A stretch of DNA of 7,729 nt, taken from contig CAMWXM010000133.1 in NCBI GenBank assembly GCA_947178195.1, positions 1 through 7,729 of the forward strand. Reading direction: 5' to 3'. Made by a program: the position numbers and the translations under genes. The notes beneath the pieces were generated by a model. It worked only from the letters and a program-made list of their open reading frames with translations, was not told the origin of the DNA and did no database searches. This DNA is from an uncultured Ruminococcus sp. GTDB taxonomy: Bacteria > Bacillota > Clostridia > Oscillospirales > Ruminococcaceae. The first letter of the stretch is position 1, and each line of letters begins with the position of its first letter. Shown here in pieces: positions 6,687-7,729 of this stretch.

Positions 6687-7661
6687 ATGGATTATTGTCT
6701 GGATTCGGGAGTGTTCGGAAATGTTTTTGCCGTGCCGAAGGCGGTAGTTGAAAATTATATAAAGCTTGCCAATGAAGCGAGTATTAAAGTACTGCTTTTT
6801 ATACTTTGCAATAACGGCAAAGAGTATAACGGAAGCAGTATTGCTGCGGCTTTGAATATTTCTGAAAATCAGGTAGAGGAAGCCTTTGTTTTCTGGGAAA
6901 ATGCAAACATACTGCAAAATAGAAGTAAATCTGGAAACAGCCCTGCTGCTCCTGATGAAAGAAAGGTCAGCGCAGAGGAAAAGCCTGTTGAAAAAAAAGC
7001 TGAAAAAAAATTGGTCAGAGACGACAGGAGAGATTATAATTTAAACCCTTCTGAAATTGCGGAAAGGGTTGAAAAATCACAATATATAAAGGGCATGTTT
7101 ACAATGTCGGAGCAGACTTTCGGCAGACCGCTTACTCATTCTGAGCAGCGCTCTTTTATATGGATGTATGATTATCTGGGTCTTAATACCGAGGTGATAC
7201 TGATGATAACCGCTTATTGCGTTTCAATGGAAAAGGGCGGTATCAAGTACATAGAGACTGTGGCGGCAGATTGGTCGGAACGTGGAATAAATACCCTTGA
7301 GCTGGCGCAGAAGGAAATAGAGATACTGGAAGAAAAATCAAGCTATATGGGCAAGGTGATGAAAATTCTGGGGGCAGACCATAAGCCTACTGCTAAACAG
7401 AAAAAAACCATAGATAAATGGCGTGAACAGGGATACGACCTGGGGCTTATTGAGTGCGCTTATGAAAAAACCATAGATTCTATCAATAAACTGAATTTGT
7501 CTTATATGAATAAAATTCTTGAAAATTGGCATACGGAGGGTATTCTTACAAAATCACAGGTCGAAGCTGTAAAATCCAATACCAATACTGTCGGCGTAAA
7601 AAAAGAATATTCTTTTAATCTTGACGACTATAAATCGCTTATAAACGATTTTGGAGATTAA
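6687..7661 (+). CDS. DnaD-domain primosome-type protein with two DnaB_2 modules
   Basis: The protein has 324 residues. Residues 1-77 look like the DnaD/DnaB N-terminal winged-helix domain (ASIKVLLFIL, then SIAAALNISENQVEEAFVFWENANIL). Residues about 80-120 are a charged Lys/Glu-rich linker, probably disordered. Two DnaB_2 (DnaD C-terminal) modules follow. The first, about 122-212, carries the family YxxxIxxxW-type signature as YIETVAADW (188-196). The second, about 218-292, carries it again as YMNKILENW (273-281). Proteins of this family load the replicative helicase together with DnaB and a DnaC/DnaI-type ATPase, remodel DNA, and act in replication initiation or restart. The double C-terminal module resembles DnaB of Bacillus more than single-module DnaD, so the exact functional match is open and no symbol is given. 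The gene follows recN by 6 bases and precedes a probable helicase loader by 2 bases, which strongly supports a replication role. Confidence 0.85.
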   Translation: MDYCLDSGVFGNVFAVPKAVVENYIKLANEASIKVLLFILCNNGKEYNGSSIAAALNISENQVEEAFVFWENANILQNRSKSGNSPAAPDERKVSAEEKPVEKKAEKKLVRDDRRDYNLNPSEIAERVEKSQYIKGMFTMSEQTFGRPLTHSEQRSFIWMYDYLGLNTEVILMITAYCVSMEKGGIKYIETVAADWSERGINTLELAQKEIEILEEKSSYMGKVMKILGADHKPTAKQKKTIDKWREQGYDLGLIECAYEKTIDSINKLNLSYMNKILENWHTEGILTKSQVEAVKSNTNTVGVKKEYSFNLDDYKSLINDFGD

Positions 7662-7663
7662 TT

Positions 7664-7729
7664 ATGGAGAATAACAAAGAAATAATCAGTAAAGCTTATA
7701 ATGAGATCAACCGTAGGCGTAATATGGCT
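7664..7729 (+). CDS. Probable DnaC-like helicase loader, N-terminal fragment
   Basis: Only the first 22 codons are present (MENNKEIISKAYNEINRRRN, then MA); the frame is open to the window edge. The start lies two bases after the stop of the DnaD-family gene and has TGGAG (7652-7656) 7 bases upstream. The Lys/Glu/Arg-rich opening with a YxEIxRRR pattern resembles the N-termini of clostridial DnaC/IstB-like ATP-binding proteins, which commonly follow DnaD-domain genes. None of the AAA+ motifs fall inside the window, so this identification rests on a short N-terminal resemblance and on context. Confidence 0.5.
   Translation, partial: MENNKEIISKAYNEINRRRNMA

Overview
This window is a tightly packed, single-strand piece of a core bacterial chromosome. 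Every supported gene is on the + strand. The gene order, the Bacillus-type ribosome binding sites, the low-to-moderate G+C (about 40% by eye) and the clostridial-style ArgR and DnaD-family proteins all point to a low-G+C Gram-positive bacterium. A Clostridia / Ruminococcus-like (Oscillospiraceae) gut lineage is my best guess; this is inferred from sequence character, not from a database match.

The layout from left to right is: the 3' end of xseB (1-84, with an in-frame TAG at 28-30); ispA, a farnesyl diphosphate synthase (93-983); dxs, 1-deoxy-D-xylulose-5-phosphate synthase (993-2882); tlyA/yqxC, an rRNA 2'-O-methyltransferase (2879-3688); nadK, NAD kinase (3685-4539); argR/ahrC, the arginine repressor (4564-5001); recN, an SMC-like repair ATPase (5004-6680); a DnaD-type primosome protein with two C-terminal DnaB_2 modules (6687-7661); and the first 22 codons of a probable DnaC-like helicase loader (7664-7729). 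Genes overlap by ATGA at 2879 and 3685, or are separated by 2 to 24 bases. No terminator-like hairpin or convincing promoter was seen, so the window reads as the interior of one long operon. No RNA gene, mobile element, CRISPR array or intergenic gap above 24 bases is present.

The order xseB-ispA-dxs-tlyA-argR-recN is the classic Firmicutes cluster (compare the yqiC-ispA-dxs-yqxC-ahrC-recN region of Bacillus subtilis), with nadK inserted as is common in Clostridia. It links isoprenoid precursor supply (Dxs makes DXP at the head of the MEP pathway, IspA condenses the C5 products), NADP supply, ribosome modification, arginine control and DNA repair. The two genes after recN extend it into replication initiation. 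Nothing here looks like an undescribed system. The observations most worth a second look are the amber codon in the otherwise recognisable xseB tail, and a very strong codon-context rule in which a Lys, Glu or Gln codon before CTT almost always ends in G.
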